Assembly: GCA_034359265.1 (NCBI GenBank)
Contig: CP136898.1
Location: 56,285,501 to 56,349,500, forward strand
Direction: 5' to 3'
Source of the DNA: Canna indica
Taxonomy: Eukaryota; Streptophyta; Magnoliopsida; Zingiberales; Cannaceae
Length of the DNA stretch: 64,000 nt
Shown here: in pieces, positions 63,001 through 64,000 of the stretch
How positions within the stretch are numbered: position 1 is the first letter of the stretch
Layout of the letters: each line of letters begins with the position of its first letter
The notes under the pieces: generated by a model
The model's input: only the letters and a program-made list of their open reading frames with translations
Databases searched by the model: none
Told to the model about the DNA's origin: nothing
Program-made: the position numbers and the translations under genes

Positions 63001-63755
63001 TCCCGAGGCCAATAATTAAAGAAGTGGAAATTCCGAGGACGCCAAGGTAAGGTGCACACCCTAAATGTGACAAAAGTATGATCAGAGACATCAGGAGAAT
63101 GGAATGTAGCCTCTGAATCCGGAAATGTGGAAACCCAATTCTGATTGCATAGAACCCTGTCAAGTTTTTCACATACCCTGTTATTGCCTGTAGAAGAATT
63201 AGTCCACGTAAAGAAGTTACCTTTACTCTTCATATCAAATAGGCCCAAGTTATCAACGGCATCAGTAATACTCTCAATGTATGAACCATTAACATCACTG
63301 CCCCCACGTTTTTCAGAAGGTGAGAAGACCATATTAAAATCCCCAAATACGGTCCAAGGCCCCTCAACATGATTTGCAAATGTATTTAAAGCAGTCCAAA
63401 TATGGGTCCTATCATCATTAGAATAAAGACCATAAACCACAGAGAATGAAAAGGTTGTACCAAGCTGAATAAACTTAATGCTACCCGAAACAACCTGATC
63501 TGTAGAAGCTATGATAGAAATATCCACTACAGCAGGATTCCAAATACACCATATTCGACCATGATGATTAGGACAAACATTGACATGATAATTCCACCCA
63601 TCCATAATATTCAAAACATGAGCTGAATGCTCCAATTTAACTCTAGTCTCTAATAGAAAAAAGCAGTGAAGTTTGTGTTGGGATATCTTACTTCTGATGG
63701 CCTGTTGCTTAGCATAACTGTTCAGGCCCCGAATGTTCCAAAAGGCTACTTGCAT
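60096..63755 (-). CDS. LINE ORF2 polyprotein: endonuclease, reverse transcriptase, zf-RVT
   Basis: A 1219-residue protein in one uninterrupted frame that carries out nicking of target DNA and reverse transcription of the element RNA. An N-terminal exonuclease-endonuclease-phosphatase domain spans about residues 4-230, with FWNIRGLN (5-12), LLETR (34-38), GDFN (138-141), KLDRVL (197-202) and SDH (224-226). A linker follows. The reverse transcriptase spans about 500-770, with LIPKK (505-509), the catalytic Asp in KVDLHKAYDSV (D588), SRGLRQGCPMAP (642-653) and FADD (692-695). The zf-RVT module spans about 1012-1105, with CCFCG and HLFFHC. No RNase H domain is seen at the C terminus, as in many plant LINEs. 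The start is fixed by an in-frame TAG immediately before the ATG. ORF1 overlaps its first 10 nt. No frameshift or premature stop is present, so the protein is probably functional. Confidence 0.96.
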   Translation of the reverse strand: MQVAFWNIRGLNSYAKQQAIRSKISQHKLHCFFLLETRVKLEHSAHVLNIMDGWNYHVNVCPNHHGRIWCIWNPAVVDISIIASTDQVVSGSIKFIQLGTTFSFSVVYGLYSNDDRTHIWTALNTFANHVEGPWTVFGDFNMVFSPSEKRGGSDVNGSYIESITDAVDNLGLFDMKSKGNFFTWTNSSTGNNRVCEKLDRVLCNQNWVSTFPDSEATFHSPDVSDHTFVTFRVCTLPWRPRNFHFFNYWPRETGFLDCVEAAWNPPITSRFGHRTTRMFILIHKLKRTRKALQMWSRDLMKAQKSQIHSLQSKLHGLQTITLSTTIDDRAIIEEAECRAELLRLYANEEASFRQKSRDTWLRLGDSNSKFFHNSLKSKCNRNALLSIKDADENILEGQALDQEAITYFTRTFAPEIPPVNLSNVHVQSSLSQQSISLLSQPVTPQEIEQVILSSNSDKAPGVDGFNAEFYKSCWSIIKDDVIAAILEFFRTGKLLSEVNITSITLIPKKANTNSFSDYRPLSICKMIYRFISKLIANRLKVVLPDLISPTQHAFMSGRLIHENIALCHSLMHNYHLNSGQKRMAIKVDLHKAYDSVRWDFLFQLLHLHGFPTMMISWIRACVSNPSFTININGSSVGFFRSSRGLRQGCPMAPYLFLIVMQHLSSRLDDLVRRGMITPHPSCANPLITHLAFADDLIIFAEASESNARAIKDVLGSFADISGLSVSTTKSNLYIAGCSSDLMNRVQDILGIPIGALPTRFLGVPLITKQLTYNDCLPLIESIQSRIHSWKAKHLSYMGRLALIKSVLQGKITYWCATYKLPQRVISRIEQLLARFLWSGDDKRSFHKVSWNDICQSYQNGGLGLHRISHLNIAYLMRYIWAIASKKDSLWIRWISSKFLNNDSIWTVRQPQACSWCFRSILFARDQAKDLVEYRIGDGMNIFLWLDPWIPGYLLINRMNDHIPARLYSSRTARVSSIWQHNTWQLGNLGHELVLHSAWDSIGSVHTSLNEDRVLWRPSVDGCFSIASACKGISPTIPMVTWHHLVWFKGRIPRYSFVLWLAFSRRLPTLDRLSHWGITHSTSCCFCGVDESTEHLFFHCPFSAIIWRKVLDRCLLANPLHHWGDQIRWWEDVMSGDSFIGYIRRIALTASVYFIWRERNDRIFSHVSSSPASVLSSVITRVKSKILQIYGTKPITDTPRNRAVAERWSVQVHFTPFCQD
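60441..60722 (-). other. zf-RVT zinc-binding module of ORF2
   Basis: Residues 1012-1105. The core is C1083-x2-C1086-x7-H1094-x4-C1099, preceded by WHHLVWFKGRIPRYSFVLWL (1041-1060), which is the usual helical lead-in. This module follows the reverse transcriptase in plant L1-clade elements and is thought to bind nucleic acid. All four candidate zinc ligands are intact. Confidence 0.9.
61446..62258 (-). other. Reverse transcriptase domain of ORF2
   Basis: Residues 500-770. The three catalytic aspartates are D588 (codon 61992-61994), D694 (61674-61676) and D695 (61671-61673). RQGCP at 646-650 is the conserved substrate-contacting motif of non-LTR reverse transcriptases. The blocks upstream, DKAPGVDGFNAEFYK at 458-472 and DYRPLSICKMIYRFISKLIA at 517-536, are also typical of plant LINE enzymes. 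Confidence 0.95.
63066..63746 (-). other. Endonuclease (APE-like) domain of ORF2
   Basis: Residues 4-230. The expected metal-binding and catalytic positions of the family are present: N7 in WNIRG, E36 in LLETR, D139 and N141 in GDFN (D139 codon at 63339-63341), D199 in KLDR, and the D225-H226 pair (codons 63078-63083). This domain chooses the insertion site. L1-type enzymes prefer T-rich/A-rich junctions, which the satellite offers at TATATTT. Confidence 0.93.
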
Positions 63756-63758
63756 CTA
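63746..63758 (-). promoter_or_regulatory. ORF1/ORF2 overlap, candidate termination-reinitiation site
   Basis: The sense strand reads TAGATGCAAGTAG. The first TAG closes the ORF2 frame upstream, ATG starts ORF2, and the last TAG ends ORF1. The overlap is 10 nt and ORF2 is in the -1 frame relative to ORF1. A frameshift product would need slippage within these few bases, and no slippery heptamer is seen, so reinitiation after ORF1 termination is the simpler reading. Confidence 0.7.
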
Positions 63759-64000
63759 TGGGATTGGGTACTCTTCTTCTTGCCCAGTTTCTTAGAACTT
63801 TCTGCACCTCCTTTGGCCTTTTTAATTTGAGCATGGAGATTAGCCTCCTCAATAGGAGCATAATCATCATCGTTGTGTATATCATTATCTGAAGAATCTG
63901 CCAGGACATCGAACCTATTGGGAGAGGTTATTTTATTTCTTGACTGTGGCATTTCTGGTTCAACAACAAGTGCTTTTCCTTTCTGTCGCATATTAGCATT
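63746..64000 (-). CDS. LINE ORF1 (gag-like RNA-binding protein), C-terminal part only
   Basis: The last 84 codons of the upstream ORF; the N-terminal part is outside the window. An ATG at 63989-63991 is probably internal, because the frame stays open to the window edge through codons for Asn-Ala-Asn. Visible features are NRFDVLADSSD, a motif common near the end of plant LINE ORF1 proteins, then an acidic stretch (DNDIHNDDD) and a lysine-rich tail (KKLGKKK). The RNA-binding DUF4283-type domain or zinc knuckle expected upstream cannot be checked here. The TAG stop lies at 63746-63748, inside ORF2. Confidence 0.85.
   Translation of the reverse strand, partial: NANMRQKGKALVVEPEMPQSRNKITSPNRFDVLADSSDNDIHNDDDYAPIEEANLHAQIKKAKGGAESSKKLGKKKSTQSHRCK

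Larger units (their letters stand above)
59751..64000 (-). mobile_element. Plant L1-clade LINE (non-LTR retrotransposon), 5' end outside window
   Basis: The parts seen, in minus-strand order from the right edge, are the end of ORF1, the complete ORF2, a 3' UTR and a poly(A) tail. No LTR, integrase or protease is seen. A non-LTR element inserts by target-primed reverse transcription: its endonuclease nicks the target and the poly(A) of its RNA is reverse-transcribed from the nick. The poly(A) abuts a satellite monomer at GAGTTATATTT, so the element landed inside the array. ORF2 is undamaged and the tail is a pure run, which fits a recent insertion. The 5' end and the target-site duplication lie beyond 64000. 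If 59751-59753 (TTT) are original satellite bases, the element itself starts at 59754. Confidence 0.97.

Noticed and set aside
60443..63909. Other open frames of 61-114 residues inside the ORF2 region
   Set aside because: All are shadows of the 1219-codon ORF2 or of ORF1, without homologous features.
59751..64000. LTR retrotransposon or endogenous pararetrovirus
   Set aside because: The FADD-type reverse transcriptase with an N-terminal APE-like endonuclease, zf-RVT tail and poly(A) end is diagnostic of a LINE. No LTR, protease, RNase H or integrase is visible.

Overview
This window is plant nuclear heterochromatin. It holds one very large tandem satellite array, cut at its right end by a long, coding-intact LINE retrotransposon. 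No cellular gene, tRNA, rRNA, CRISPR array or bacterial-type operon is visible. A flowering plant is inferred because the LINE encodes an apurinic-type endonuclease, a reverse transcriptase and the zf-RVT C-terminal module typical of plant L1-clade elements, and because a 162-bp monomer falls in the usual size range of plant (often centromeric) satellites. The species cannot be named from the sequence.

Positions 1-59753 are satellite: 368 complete head-to-tail monomers plus a 369th cut 5 bp short, all in one orientation. The monomer is 162 bp, except for ten monomers of exactly 160 bp. These ten account for every change of register across 59.7 kb. Two main classes alternate. Class A has the CACAATTTTTCG block and the GTTCGAAACGAAC dyad; class B has CACGCTTTTTGG and GGCTAGAAACGCCC. 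The 160-bp class C is a third, more diverged type. Monomers are organised into overlapping, nested higher-order repeats (HORs): 20-mers (3238 or 3240 bp) at the left and at 31.4-37.2 kb, 15-mers (2430 bp) at 16.8-22.2 kb, a 16-monomer offset (2590 bp) at 25.9-30.9 kb, 7-mers (1134 bp) at 38.5-42.4 kb, and a 15-mer of 2426 bp at 46.7-52.3 kb. The section from about 52.3 kb to the LINE is organised differently, lacks class C, and carries many private substitutions.

Positions 59751-64000 hold the LINE on the minus strand, running off the right edge. From its 3' end it has a pure 22-nt poly(A) (poly-T on +), a 323-bp 3' UTR with short internal repeats, an uninterrupted 1219-codon ORF2, and the last 84 codons of ORF1 overlapping ORF2 by 10 nt. 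The catalytic residues that can be checked are present, so the element looks young. The poly(A) joins directly onto an ordinary satellite monomer.

The many minus-strand reading frames in the satellite arise because 162 is divisible by 3; they start with GTG and are closed by a stop in each class B monomer. They are not annotated as genes.
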